Origin: an uncultured Clostridia bacterium
GTDB lineage: Bacteria > Bacillota > Clostridia > TANB77 > UBA1234
NCBI GenBank assembly: GCA_934149405.1
Contig: CAKPEV010000008.1
Coordinates: forward strand, 1-64,000
Length of the DNA stretch: 64,000 bases
Direction: 5' to 3'
Part shown: piece by piece, positions 31,959 to 41,097 of the stretch
Numbering within the stretch: the first letter of the stretch is position 1
Layout of the letters: each line of letters begins with the position of its first letter
Position numbers and translations under genes: made by a program
Notes under the pieces: model-generated
Told to the model about the DNA's origin: nothing
Database searches by the model: none
What the model saw: only the letters and a program-made list of their open reading frames with translations

Positions 31959-33776
31959 ATGCCAAGTTGTTTAGGATTCTATACAGATAAGAACATGATA
32001 AAGTATGCTAAAGTTAATAGAGACAAGACTTCAGGTATGTACATGTTAGAAGCCTATGGTGTTAAGTTCTATGATAATATAATTACTACAATAGATGAGA
32101 TTGCACAAGAAGTTGGAATGGAACAATGCACTGTTTCGTTGACAATGATGAATGAAGGGTATCATGCAGTCGAAGTGTTTAGTGGATTGAAATCAAAAGA
32201 CAGAGATGATTTGGTAAGAAGTGAATTTGATGCATTTTGCGAACAAAAAGGATTAGTTAGTACAGCACTGGAACTTAGATATCAGTTAGTACACAATACA
32301 GGAAATATTGACAAGTATGTTGCTCTTTGCAGTTATGTTTCGAAAGGCGAACTCGCAAATTCAAACACAAATTTTGAAGGTTTTAAGATTTCTTCAATTG
32401 CTCCACTTGGACTTAGTGTTGGAAATCTATTTAACAACAAAGGTATAGATGAGGAAGCGGCTATAATAAATATAGAAAATAAAACTACAGTTACAATACT
32501 TCTTAGAAATGAAATTCAAGATGTTATAGAAATACCTCTTGGAATGGAAGACATATTAGACAAATTAGCTGAAAAATATAATTCGTATGCAAAAGCATAT
32601 GAGGCTTGCAAAAAAATTTCAGTATATATAGACGATGTAACAACACTTGACGAAGAAAGCAGGGATATACTAGACGTTGTGTTACCAGTTTTATATGATA
32701 TAAGGCAAAGAGCTGATGAGATTATAGCTCCTTACAAGAGACTTATAAAAACAGTATATATATCAGGTGCAGCAGTAACAATTAACAATGTGGATTTATA
32801 TTTCCAAGAAAACTTTCCAAGCATGAGAGTTGAAAATGTCAAACCATTCTTTTTATCACAACAAGACAAAGCAACCCAAAATGAAGTAATAGAGGTAAAC
32901 AGTGCAATAGCAATAGCACTAAATGGACTTGGAATGGTTGACCCAGACATAGATTTTTCTGGAGCTGCTAAAAAAGTTATGAGAGTTAACCCATTAAAAG
33001 ATGTCTTTGAAAAAGTAAATTTAAAAGCAAAAATAACTGATATAAAAGCATCTTTTAAAGAATTTGGTGAAAATATAAAAAGTAAAGCTTTGACACCGAA
33101 AAGAGCAAGAGGTGGAAGAGGTACTCAATCACCGATTCAACAATCTTTAGATAAAATCAAAGGTTTATTAGGAAAAGGTGGTAAAGGCAAAGTTAGAGTT
33201 GCTTTTGATGCAGATGTTAGAGGGCAAGGCGACTATAGCGGAATGGATTCTGGTGAGGTAACAGAAAGTTCACCAATAGATACATGGCTTGTAAGGCTGT
33301 TTGTAGCGTGCTTATCGGTTTTTCTTATTTATTTTGTTTTGGCAGCATACACAACACATGCTTTAGAAACAAAACTTGCGGAATCTGATAAAGTAATAGC
33401 TACAGTTGAAAGTAATATAAAAAGAGCTGAAGCAGATGCTGATTATATAAAGAATAAAACAGCAGAGTACTCGAGCAAGATTGCTAAACTCGAAGAAGTA
33501 ATGGAAGTAATAGCAACAGAAAAGAGAAAGAGCAGTTTTGATATTCCTAATTTTATGAGCCAAGTAATGTTTGTTATACCTCAAGGTGTTTCAATAACAA
33601 ACATAGTTATAAATGATATGGGTGAAGTTGAAATCTATGCAGTTTCTTCTCAATACGCACAACTTGGATATTTTGTTTCTAGATTAAAACTTGAAAAAAT
33701 ACTGTTAAACGTAAACATGACAGTGCTTGAAATGGAACAAAACATAAAGATAAAAGTAGGAGGGGTGTTGCCATGA
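31959..33776 (+). CDS. PilM-PilN fusion, inner-membrane pilus platform
   Basis: A 605-residue protein. Residues 1-330 resemble the actin-like PilM (AEKYNS, VYISGAAVTINNVDLYFQEN with the GGxA-like ISGAA turn). A basic, Gly-rich linker with a QQSLDKIKGLLGKGGKGK segment follows. One membrane helix lies near 446-468 (FVACLSVFLIYFVLAAY), then a coiled coil (residues 475-515) and a ferredoxin-like domain ending IKVGG, as in PilN. In most bacteria PilM and PilN are separate and bind through the PilN N-terminus; here they appear joined. The last codons overlap the PilO start (ATGA). Confidence 0.8.
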   Translation: MPSCLGFYTDKNMIKYAKVNRDKTSGMYMLEAYGVKFYDNIITTIDEIAQEVGMEQCTVSLTMMNEGYHAVEVFSGLKSKDRDDLVRSEFDAFCEQKGLVSTALELRYQLVHNTGNIDKYVALCSYVSKGELANSNTNFEGFKISSIAPLGLSVGNLFNNKGIDEEAAIINIENKTTVTILLRNEIQDVIEIPLGMEDILDKLAEKYNSYAKAYEACKKISVYIDDVTTLDEESRDILDVVLPVLYDIRQRADEIIAPYKRLIKTVYISGAAVTINNVDLYFQENFPSMRVENVKPFFLSQQDKATQNEVIEVNSAIAIALNGLGMVDPDIDFSGAAKKVMRVNPLKDVFEKVNLKAKITDIKASFKEFGENIKSKALTPKRARGGRGTQSPIQQSLDKIKGLLGKGGKGKVRVAFDADVRGQGDYSGMDSGEVTESSPIDTWLVRLFVACLSVFLIYFVLAAYTTHALETKLAESDKVIATVESNIKRAEADADYIKNKTAEYSSKIAKLEEVMEVIATEKRKSSFDIPNFMSQVMFVIPQGVSITNIVINDMGEVEIYAVSSQYAQLGYFVSRLKLEKILLNVNMTVLEMEQNIKIKVGGVLP

Positions 33777-34375
33777 TAAAGAAAATTGTACTTATATTAT
33801 TATCTGTTTTGTTTGGTTATTTAACATATGTGGCATTTATGTTTGGTATAGATATAAATTTAAACTTACCATTTAGTACAAAGGTGTTACCTTATAAGCA
33901 AATCATGACAAACGGCACAACTCTTAATTCTAAAATAACAAGAATAAATACATTAAATACGACTGAAGTAGCACTTAAGAATAATGAATTAGACACACAA
34001 AGAGCAAATTTTGAAGAAAAAAGAGATGCATATGCTAAATTGGAAGCTGAAGCTTCTGAGGAAGAAATTGCAGAAGCAAATAAAAAGCAAGAATACTTGC
34101 TAGATTATTTGTGGATTGTAATAGGTAACTATGCAAATGATAACAACGTAAGATTTAAGATGACAACTGATGAGGTAAATTTAAGAATTAACTTTGATAT
34201 AACAGGTTCTTATATATCAATAATAAACTTCATTTATGATATTGAAAACGACAAGAATTTAAAATTTAATTTAAATGGAATAGAATTAGCAAGTAGTTCA
34301 TCAGCAGATACAACAAAAGCAAGTTTTTCTGTTGATGGCATTACAGTAAAAACAACTAATGTTCCAACAACTTAA
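33773..34375 (+). CDS. PilO-like pilus assembly protein
   Basis: A 200-residue protein with one N-terminal membrane helix (IVLILLSVLFGYLTYVAFMF), a coiled-coil section about 55-105 (ALKNNELDTQRANFEEK, AKLEAEASEEEIAEANKK) and a C-terminal ferredoxin-like beta-alpha domain (LRINFDITGSYISIINFIYD). This matches PilO, the partner of PilN. The start codon overlaps the pilMN stop by four bases (ATGA), so they are made together. Confidence 0.78.
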   Translation: MIKKIVLILLSVLFGYLTYVAFMFGIDINLNLPFSTKVLPYKQIMTNGTTLNSKITRINTLNTTEVALKNNELDTQRANFEEKRDAYAKLEAEASEEEIAEANKKQEYLLDYLWIVIGNYANDNNVRFKMTTDEVNLRINFDITGSYISIINFIYDIENDKNLKFNLNGIELASSSSADTTKASFSVDGITVKTTNVPTT

Positions 34376-34395
34376 TTTGGGATGGAGGAATGTAA

Positions 34396-34734
34396 ATGAA
34401 AAAGGCTTTAAAAATTTTAAAAGAAGTTGGTATTGGAGTAGGTTTATTTGCAGGAGTCTCTTTAGGATTGGTCGTATTTCTTAGAGCAAAGGTGCCAATA
34501 GACGTCGCAATACCAGAGGCTAATGATTGCAATAAAATCGATAAAAATGATTATCTTGTTGCAAATGATGGTATTGAAAATGCTCAAAGCGCAACAGTAA
34601 TATATGAATCTACAACAGGAGATTTAGATATATATGGCTCTGAATTAAGATATATTTCTGGTACGACAGAACCATTTTCAACAAGTCAGCCAGGTACATC
34701 AGATATACCTACAGACGTAATTGGAAAACAATAA
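34396..34734 (+). CDS. Small anchored protein in the pilus operon, unknown
   Basis: A 112-residue protein with one N-terminal membrane helix (IGVGLFAGVSLGLVVFL) and a short Ser/Thr/Asp-rich outside part (SATVIYESTTGDLDIYGSEL). It sits where some systems have PilP, the lipoprotein linked to PilNO, but shows no lipobox or other PilP feature. Its place between pilO and pilD suggests an accessory pilus role; family not recognised. Confidence 0.6.
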   Translation: MKKALKILKEVGIGVGLFAGVSLGLVVFLRAKVPIDVAIPEANDCNKIDKNDYLVANDGIENAQSATVIYESTTGDLDIYGSELRYISGTTEPFSTSQPGTSDIPTDVIGKQ

Positions 34735-34761
34735 TAACTTTAATATTCTTGCGGAATTGGA

Positions 34762-34792
34762 GGGGTATGCATAAAAGATGTATATCCCTTTT
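34762..34792 (+). terminator. Hairpin in the pilus operon before pilD
   Basis: GGGGTATGCAT (34762-34772) pairs with ATGTATATCCC (34778-34788) over 11 pairs (two G-U), loop AAAAG, then TTTT. Probably a partial terminator that lowers expression of the downstream genes. Confidence 0.65.
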
Positions 34793-34814
34793 GTATTAGA
34801 AAGGAAATAGTAAG

Positions 34815-35609
34815 ATGAACATTTTTATTTATATAATGATATTTATAGCAGGAACAGTATTTGGAAGTTTTTTTTCATTAGCTGTATATAGAATTCCAAG
34901 AAAAGAAAATATAACGTATGTGCAATCTCACTGCGTAAAATGCAATCACAAATTAGGTCCATTAGATTTAATACCAATTTGGAGTTATGTTTTTTTAAGA
35001 GGCAGATGTAGATACTGTGGCGAAAAGATAAGAAGTAGGTACGTTCTACTTGAACTAACTTCAGGTATTACATTTGTTTTAGTAGCACTAGCTTTAAACA
35101 TTGGGGTTTATAGCTCGCTAATAGAATTTATAAAATTATTTTTGATATACTTATATATGGTTGCGATATTTGTTATAGGTGGAATAGATAAAGAAAACAA
35201 TTCGATATCAGATAATATGATATTATATTCGATAGTAATTGGTATTATGAAATTAATATATAATGCATATGTTGGCAGAAGTTTATTGCCAAATATGATT
35301 GGCTTTCTTCTAATTCCTTTAATACTTGTGATTATGAATATCATTTATAAAAAGAAAAAAGGAAAAGATATTGTAAGAATGGATTTAATAAAGTATGTTG
35401 CTTCAATTGGATTGTTTGTTGGATTCGATGTGCAATTAGTGACAATAGTAATTGCAGAAATAGTATCATTATTTGGCAAACTTATACACAAAAAAGAAAA
35501 AGTTCCATTTGGTTATTACATAAGCATAGCATTTGTGCTATTGTTTCCATTAAAAATAATTATGCTTTTTGTTGCACTAAGTCAAATGCATAGAGAATGT
35601 TGGGGGTGA
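34815..35609 (+). CDS. pilD: Prepilin peptidase / methyltransferase PilD
   Basis: A 264-residue bifunctional prepilin peptidase. N-terminal GSFFSLAVYRIPR; zinc-binding Cys40, Cys43, Cys65 and Cys68 (CVKC, CRYC); about seven membrane helices. The first catalytic Asp is Asp125 in GGIDKENNSISD. The second aligns at Asp190, but the family's GxGD reads VRMD, followed by LIKYVASIGLFVG, so the glycines are lost while the Asp remains. It cleaves and N-methylates the type III signals of the pilins encoded just downstream. Confidence 0.88.
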   Translation: MNIFIYIMIFIAGTVFGSFFSLAVYRIPRKENITYVQSHCVKCNHKLGPLDLIPIWSYVFLRGRCRYCGEKIRSRYVLLELTSGITFVLVALALNIGVYSSLIEFIKLFLIYLYMVAIFVIGGIDKENNSISDNMILYSIVIGIMKLIYNAYVGRSLLPNMIGFLLIPLILVIMNIIYKKKKGKDIVRMDLIKYVASIGLFVGFDVQLVTIVIAEIVSLFGKLIHKKEKVPFGYYISIAFVLLFPLKIIMLFVALSQMHRECWG

Positions 35610-35616
35610 TTATTAA

Positions 35617-36000
35617 GTGAAGTCACAAAAAGGTTTTTCACTTATAGAAATAGGAATTGCACTTGTCCTATCAGGAATTTTTACAGTGTCTTGCATAACA
35701 TTGCTTTCAGCAAGTAATGAAAATTACAGGATGATAGAACAAAGAAGTATTGCATTATCATATGCAATGAAAGCAATCGAAGCATCATTACTAAGTGATG
35801 TTGGTATAAATATAGATGACATTCAAAAGAAGGCATTAGTCGAGAACAATATGCAAGTTACAGTTGATTTAGAAGATGTCCTATCAAAAGATGGAAATAA
35901 AAAACTTCAGATTGTAACTGCAAACGTGACATATCATATAAAGAGCAATGTTGCTGGTGGTGAGAAAACATTAACATTAAAAACGTTGAATGTTGACTAA
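35617..36000 (+). CDS. Type IV pilin-like protein (Glu5 present)
   Basis: A 127-residue prepilin. Class III signal KSQKG^FSLIEIGIALVLSG with cleavage after Gly, Phe1 and Glu5, then a 20-residue hydrophobic helix. The soluble part is small. Its Glu5 makes it the most classical pilin of the cluster, probably a minor pilin that primes assembly. The start is GTG (35617), 8 bases after the pilD stop. Confidence 0.82.
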   Translation: MKSQKGFSLIEIGIALVLSGIFTVSCITLLSASNENYRMIEQRSIALSYAMKAIEASLLSDVGINIDDIQKKALVENNMQVTVDLEDVLSKDGNKKLQIVTANVTYHIKSNVAGGEKTLTLKTLNVD

Positions 36001-36015
36001 GTAAGGAGGAAAGTT

Positions 36016-36480
36016 ATGAGAGGACAAAAAGGTGTAACCTTAACTACACTTACAATATATATAATAGTTGCAACGATATTTTTAGGAACAGTAGCTTTTA
36101 TAAATATAAATTTTATGTCTGAGCTTGGGCAGTTGACGAAGAGAAGTAAGATAACAAATGAGATGACGAAATTTTATTCATTTTTTGTAGAAGATGTAAA
36201 GTCAGCTGGTAAAGTTTTAGAGTACTCAGACAACTATATAAAATTTGATAATGGAGTACAATATTCTGTAACGTATCGTTCAAACAAAGAATCAGTAGGA
36301 GAACAAGAATATGATGTGTACGAAATTAATAGAGGAAGTGCACTTATTACAGATAAAATATCAGGTGTATTTTTTGATTATAACAATGAGGACAAGTATA
36401 TAAAAGTGAGACTATACTATAATGATAACGATATAATAAAAAACGATGAGCAGTTTTTTAAAGTCGGTCGTGGATATTAA
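36016..36480 (+). CDS. Type IV pilin-like protein (Thr at position 5)
   Basis: A 154-residue prepilin. RGQKG^VTLTTLTIYIIVATIFL: class III cleavage site after Gly, but Thr in place of Glu at position 5. Hydrophobic helix to about residue 30, then a mixed alpha/beta domain (DNGVQYSVTYRS, DVYEINRGSALITDKISGVF) similar to GspJ-like pseudopilins. Probably a minor pilin or tip component. Fifteen bases after the previous pilin. Confidence 0.75.
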   Translation: MRGQKGVTLTTLTIYIIVATIFLGTVAFININFMSELGQLTKRSKITNEMTKFYSFFVEDVKSAGKVLEYSDNYIKFDNGVQYSVTYRSNKESVGEQEYDVYEINRGSALITDKISGVFFDYNNEDKYIKVRLYYNDNDIIKNDEQFFKVGRGY

Positions 36481-36498
36481 AGCGAGGGAGAGAAGTAT

Positions 36499-36690
36499 AT
36501 GAAAAGTGAAAAAGGTTCTGTTACGATAGCAATATTGATAGCCATGTTAATTTTTTCGATATATGGTATTGTGTTTTATGGAAATAGTGCAAGTGCATAT
36601 ATAAGACAAACAAGAACTATAGAGGCTATACAAAAAGTGTATTCAAAAGATGTTGAAAATGCACATAAAATTGTAGAAACATTGGAATAA
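36499..36690 (+). CDS. Very short pilin-like protein
   Basis: Only 63 residues. KSEKG^SVTIAILIAMLIFSIYG is a class III-like signal with cleavage after Gly and no Glu5, followed by a short helix (TRTIEAIQKVYSKDVENAHK). There is no room for a globular domain. It may be a stalk-only minor pilin, or a GspK-like fragment. It starts after GAGGGAGAG and ends the first pilin group, before a new promoter. Confidence 0.65.
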   Translation: MKSEKGSVTIAILIAMLIFSIYGIVFYGNSASAYIRQTRTIEAIQKVYSKDVENAHKIVETLE

Positions 36691-36730
36691 AAATGCAGTA
36701 CAGGTAAAAAATGAACTTGTGTCAAAAATA

Positions 36731-36759
36731 TTGACTTGTATTTTAAATATATTTAAAAT
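36731..36759 (+). promoter_or_regulatory. Internal promoter before pilB
   Basis: TTGACT (36731-36736), a 17-base spacer and TAAAAT (36754-36759), 51 bases before pilB. Confidence 0.65.
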
Positions 36760-36810
36760 AAATATTAGATAAGTAGAGTTTTTTGTTACTAATGAGGAGG
36801 AGAATGAATT

Positions 36811-38464
36811 ATGGCATTTGATAGTGGCTCAAACAGAACCCCAATTGGAGTTTTGCTAATAAGAAAAGGTCTTATAAAAGAATCTGATATCGATAAGGCG
36901 ATTGAATATCAGAAAGCACATAAAGGAGTGAAACTTGGAGAAATATTTCACATATTAAAAGTATGCGATGACCAAGCATTATTAAATACAATTGGAGAAG
37001 CAACAGGATTCAAACCAGTACAACTTGATCCTGTTTTAAACTTTCCATTTACTCAATACATATCTATAGATATCGTAAAACAACATAAAGTAATACCATT
37101 TGAAATAAATGAAAATAGAATAAAAGTTGCATTTGCAGATCCGGAAAATAAAGATTTGCAAAAGATGATAAGACTTATCCTTTTAAGTAAAGGTGGTCTA
37201 TCAATGGAACCTTATGTTACATTTGCTTCATACATAGATGCAATAACAAAAAATCTAGAGATAAAAACAGATGAAGCCAGCAATAATACTGCTTTTGATA
37301 CATATGGAAGAGATGTCTCTCAGTTAGTAGATAACATTATAAGATCGGGAATGGCAAAAAGAGCGAGTGACCTTCACTTTGAACCGATGGAGAATTTATT
37401 AAGAGTTAGGTTTAGAATTGATGGTGAGTTAGTAGAAATAGCTAGAATAGAAAAAGAAAAGCAACAACAGATAATAGGTAGATTAAAATCGATTTCAAAC
37501 ATGCACCAAGAGGTTACGCTATCGCAGGATGGTAGAATTTTAGCATATCCAGACTACAACATCCGTGTATCTTCACAGATGAATGTATATGGTGAAAAAT
37601 TCGTTCTAAGACTTATGAAAAAAGAAGCATCAATCAAAGGTCTACATGAACTTGGCTATCCAGATGATGAAACAGTTATGGAAAAATGTTTCAATAAGAA
37701 GAACTGTATCGCAGTTATAGCAGCTCCTACTGGTGAAGGTAAAACAACAACACTATATAGTGCCTTAGCACTTTTAAATAAAACTGAAGTTAACATTACA
37801 ACAGTTGAGGACCCAGTAGAAATAAGAATACCAGGATTAAATCAGGTCGAAGTAAATAAGAGAGTTACTTTCGCAGACTCTCTAAGAACAATCTTGAGAC
37901 AAGACCCTGACATCATACTACTACGGAGAGATAAGAGATAAAGAAACAGCCGAGATAGCAATACAAGCAGGACAAACAGGTCACTTCGTGTTATCAACAA
38001 TCCACACCGTAGATGGAATAGAGGTTGTAACAAGATTTAGAAAACTTGGAATCTCAAGTTACGACATCGGAAGTGTTTTAGCAACAACAATAGCACAAAG
38101 ACTTGTAAGAAGAATATGTCCAAAATGCGCAAGAAAAAGAGATTTTACACAACAAGAATTAGATGTATTTAAAACGTATGCAAAGAGATTTAATGTAGAA
38201 TACGATTTGGAAGGAAAAACAACATTTGAACCAGTAGGATGTGAACATTGCAACCATACAGGTTTCTATGGAAGAATTGCAGCAAACGAAATTCTTTCTG
38301 TAACAGATGATATAAAAGATTTAATAATACAAGATGGAACAATAACAGATATTAGAAAAGCAGCATTTGAGTCTGGATATAGACCTCTAATATGTGATGC
38401 TTTGCAAAAAGTTATAGATGGACATACTGTTGTAAGCGAAGTTAGGAAGAAAATCGGTGTATAG
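36811..38464 (+). CDS. pilB: Type IV pilus extension ATPase PilB, +1 frameshift at CGG
   Basis: A GspE/PilB ATPase split in two frames. The zero frame gives the N-domain (LLIRKGLIKESDIDKAIEYQ), Arg fingers and Walker A APTGEGKTTT (about 304-313), and ends in QDPDIILL. Codon 372 is CGG (37924-37926). Skipping the C gives GEIRDKETAEIAIQAGQTGH, completing the Walker B and His boxes (FVLSTIHT), followed by the zinc site CPKC...CEHC and GRIAANEIL. The full product is 550 residues, normal for PilB. Unshifted product stops after five more codons and lacks Walker B, the His box and the Zn domain. pilC follows 42 bases later. Confidence 0.92.
37924..37926 (+). other. CGG +1 recoding site 5 (pilB)
   Basis: Zero frame CTA CTA CGG AGA; restored frame CTA CTA (C) GGA GAG ATA. 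Gly is the invariant residue of the (V/L)GEIRD motif. Confidence 0.92.
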
Positions 38465-38506
38465 AAGATCAAAATATATTTACCTTGAAATGAAAGGAGT
38501 AAGACA

Positions 38507-39878
38507 ATGCCAGTATATACATATAGGGCTTTGACAAAGGCTGGAAAAGTTGTTACAGGTAAAAGTGATGATGTAAGCAGACAGAAGGTTACAGAAAAAT
38601 TAAAAGCAAATGGCTTACAGCCAATAAGCGTTGATGAACAAAGAGGCTTGCGGAATATTAAGTAAGTTGATGCCTGGTGGAAGAAAACAAAAAAAGAACC
38701 AAGTATCATCTGCGGCTGTTACAAAGCTTGCCAGAGAAAAACTTATTGCCGAGCAACAAAAGAAACAACAAAATAAAGGTTTAAACCAAGAAATAAGTAT
38801 AGACTTGTCATTTATGCAACGTATTAAAAAAGAGGATGTTATTGCTTTTACGCAGAGTTTATTCTTGCTAAAAAGAGCAAACTTTACTAATACTAGAGCA
38901 CTAACTACACTTCTAGAAAATACAGAAAATCCGCAAATGAAAAGTATTATAGAGGACTTATTAAATGGTGTTGAAGCCGGTGAATATATATATTCTACAC
39001 TTGAGTATTATACAGATATATTTCCACCGATTTACGTATCAATAATAAAAGTTGGTGAAGTTTCAGGTAACTTAACCAATGCTTTGTTCCAAGCATTAGA
39101 CTATTTAAGAGAATCAACGCAAACATCAAGAGCAGTTAAAAAGGCTATAACTGGACCATTACTACAAACAGTTGGTATGTTGCTTGGAACAATCGTCGGA
39201 GTTGTTGTCGGTGTTCCAATACTTCAAGGATTATATGATGATATGGGTGCAGGAGATAGAATTCCAGAAGCGACAAAAAAATTCGCAGCATTTATTAATG
39301 CTTGTGGTGAGAGATGGTACTTAATAGTAGGTGGATTAGTGGCATTTATAATATTATTTAATGTGTGGAGATCATCAGTAAATGGTCGTTATCAATGGGA
39401 CAAGTTCAAATTAAAAGTTCCTATATTTGGACAACTTATAACGAGATTAGCACTTCAAAAATTCTTTAAAGCGATGCAGTTAAACTTGGCAAACAATGCA
39501 AAATTGCAAGATGCTCTAGAAATAAGTAAAGGCGTTGTATCGAATTACGTTATACTTTCTGTAATAGAGGCAGCACAAGAAAACTTACAACAAGGTAGTT
39601 CATGGGTTGAACCATTTGAATCATTACCAAACATGCCACCAATGGCACTCGAGATGCTTAAAATAGGTATGGAAACAGATATAAACGACATGGTAATAAA
39701 AATAGTAGAATTTTTAAATGATGATATAAACATAACAATGGGCAAGATAGTAAAAGTATTACCAGAAGTCAGTATGTCAATAATGGGTATAGTTATGATA
39801 TTCTTTATCATAATAGTATTAAAACCTATCATGGAATTATATACAGGTTCATTCTTGTTTGATGCATATGGAATGTAA
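38507..39878 (+). CDS. pilC: Type IV pilus platform protein PilC, +1 frameshift at CGG
   Basis: Starts PVYTYRALTKAGKVVTGK, the PilC N-terminus. Codon 49 is CGG (38651-38653). Skipping the C leads from GLQPISVDEQRGL into GILSKLMPGGRKQKK and the two GspF repeats with their membrane helices (FLLKRANFTNTRALTTL, SIIKVGEVSGNLTNAL; second copy FFKAMQLNLANNAKLQDALE). The full protein is 456 residues. Unshifted, it ends after three more codons, so nothing useful is made. It is the second recoded gene in a row. A GAAAGGAG site supports the ATG at 38507, and no good start exists in the downstream frame. Confidence 0.9.
38651..38653 (+). other. CGG +1 recoding site 6 (pilC)
   Basis: Zero frame GGC TTG CGG AAT; restored frame GGC TTG (C) GGA ATA. 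Confidence 0.88.
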
Positions 39879-39882
39879 TGCC

Positions 39883-39921
39883 ATTCTTGTTACAATATTG
39901 TAATAGTTCTGTAACAAGAAT
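39883..39921 (+). terminator. Strong inverted repeat after pilC
   Basis: ATTCTTGTTACA (39883-39894) and TGTAACAAGAAT (39910-39921) are perfect 12-base arms. The T-run that follows is short, so it may end transcripts only partly or act as a 3' stabiliser. Confidence 0.7.
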
Positions 39922-39937
39922 TTAATCGAAAAACATA

Positions 39938-39966
39938 TTGCATTATTAAATTTAATTGTTTATACT
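39938..39966 (+). promoter_or_regulatory. Promoter of pilA
   Basis: TTGCAT (39938-39943), a 17-base spacer and TATACT (39961-39966). It gives the major pilin its own transcript with a leader of about 165 bases. Confidence 0.7.
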
Positions 39967-39990
39967 TATACTTGTAAACGATTTAAAGTG

Positions 39991-40118
39991 TTACATTGCC
40001 TTGTCAGGGTGCGAGTGCCAGGGTAATTAACAAAGTAAATCAAAATGAGCTAGCCTAGGGTAAGCCCCAAATAAAAAGGCATAGCCAAAACTTAAGGGTA
40101 TACCTTAGGAATATGTAA
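39991..40118 (+). ncRNA. Candidate structured leader RNA upstream of pilA
   Basis: A closing stem TTACAT/ATGTAA (39991-39996 with 40113-40118) encloses about 115 bases with further helices: CTTAAGG/CCTTAGG (40091-40097 with 40103-40109) and GGC/GCC pairings around CTAGCCTAGGGTAAGCCCC. It is much more GC-rich than the surrounding leader and sits between the promoter and the pilA ribosome-binding site, as a riboswitch would. It does not match the c-di-GMP-I (GEMM) consensus that I know; the class is unknown. Confidence 0.5.
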
Positions 40119-40140
40119 ATAAAAAGGGAGGATTTTTATT

Positions 40141-40938
40141 ATGAAAAATCAAAAAGGTGTTTCATTGATTACTTTGGTTATCACAATTATCGTAGTAATC
40201 ATCTTAGCAGCTATCGCATTAGGTGGAGGAGCAGCAGATACAGCTGGACAAGCTCAATTCTCTGGATTCGCTACTGAAATGGGAGGATTAAAAGAATCTG
40301 TACAAACAGCTATAACAACAGCTAAAGGAGACGAAGCTATTAGAGGTAACTCTAGATCAAATGCACAACTTGCTAACTTTGTAGCAAGAGGTGGATCTAA
40401 CGTTTTAACATCAGATGAAGCTGGTGACAAAATGTGGTTGGTTCAATCAGATGCCGCTACAATTCCATGTACATTAATCGACAAACAATATGCAGCTGAT
40501 GTATTAGGTGCAAAGTTACCAGTTAGAAAAGTTGAAACATTCTACGGTACAAACCAAGAAGTTTCTTACTATGTAACTCCAAAGGGACAAGTATTCTGTT
40601 GGCCTCCATACACATATGATGACAAGAGCTATGTAACAAACAATGTTACAGCTAAAAATGGAACAATAACAGATAGTGCTTCTTATACAGCTGCTGCTGA
40701 ATTTGCAGGAACATCAGCTACAGAAGCTGCTACAGTTACATTGTTCTTCCCAGAAACAGATGAATTAGTTAAAGTAGCAAACAGTGCTGCAGCAGTTACA
40801 CCAACAGCAGTAACAAGAGGAAACGTTGCAGCTGGTGATACAGCAGTATGGTATTCAAGAACAATATCTGATGCAACAAGTGGTGTTGCTCAAGGTTTAA
40901 CATTTGGTACTTATGATAATACAACAACAACTCCATAG
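40141..40938 (+). CDS. pilA: Major type IV pilin PilA
   Basis: A 265-residue prepilin. Signal KNQKG^VSLITLVITIIVVIILAAI with cleavage after Gly, common in clostridial pilins, and Thr rather than Glu at position 5. A long helix runs to about residue 60, followed by a Ser/Thr/Ala-rich globular domain (ATVTLFFPETDELVKVANSA). Codon use is biased toward highly expressed-type codons (GCT, GGA, TTC) compared with neighbours, and it has its own promoter, leader, GGGAGG site and terminator, all fitting the major subunit. Confidence 0.88.
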   Translation: MKNQKGVSLITLVITIIVVIILAAIALGGGAADTAGQAQFSGFATEMGGLKESVQTAITTAKGDEAIRGNSRSNAQLANFVARGGSNVLTSDEAGDKMWLVQSDAATIPCTLIDKQYAADVLGAKLPVRKVETFYGTNQEVSYYVTPKGQVFCWPPYTYDDKSYVTNNVTAKNGTITDSASYTAAAEFAGTSATEAATVTLFFPETDELVKVANSAAAVTPTAVTRGNVAAGDTAVWYSRTISDATSGVAQGLTFGTYDNTTTTP

Positions 40939-40960
40939 TTTTTAAGCTATAGAATTAAAA

Positions 40961-40988
40961 GAAACCCCAAAAAGGGTTTCTTTTTTTG
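40961..40988 (+). terminator. Terminator of pilA
   Basis: GAAACCC (40961-40967) pairs with GGGTTTC (40974-40980), then TTTTTTT. Confidence 0.93.
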
Positions 40989-41038
40989 TCTAAAAATATT
41001 TAGCGTGAAGCGAGTAGTATTAATGGAATTTGTTTGAA

Positions 41039-41067
41039 TTGTAATTTTACATTTGTTGTGATATACT
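41039..41067 (+). promoter_or_regulatory. Promoter of the ParE-like toxin operon
   Basis: TTGTAA (41039-41044), a 17-base spacer and TATACT (41062-41067). Confidence 0.55.
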
Positions 41068-41097
41068 AGCAGTATGTAAAAAGAAAGGAGCTATTAT

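Noticed and set aside
39991..40118. c-di-GMP-I (GEMM) riboswitch before pilA
   Set aside because: The characteristic GEMM sequences could not be found; only a generic structured leader is claimed.
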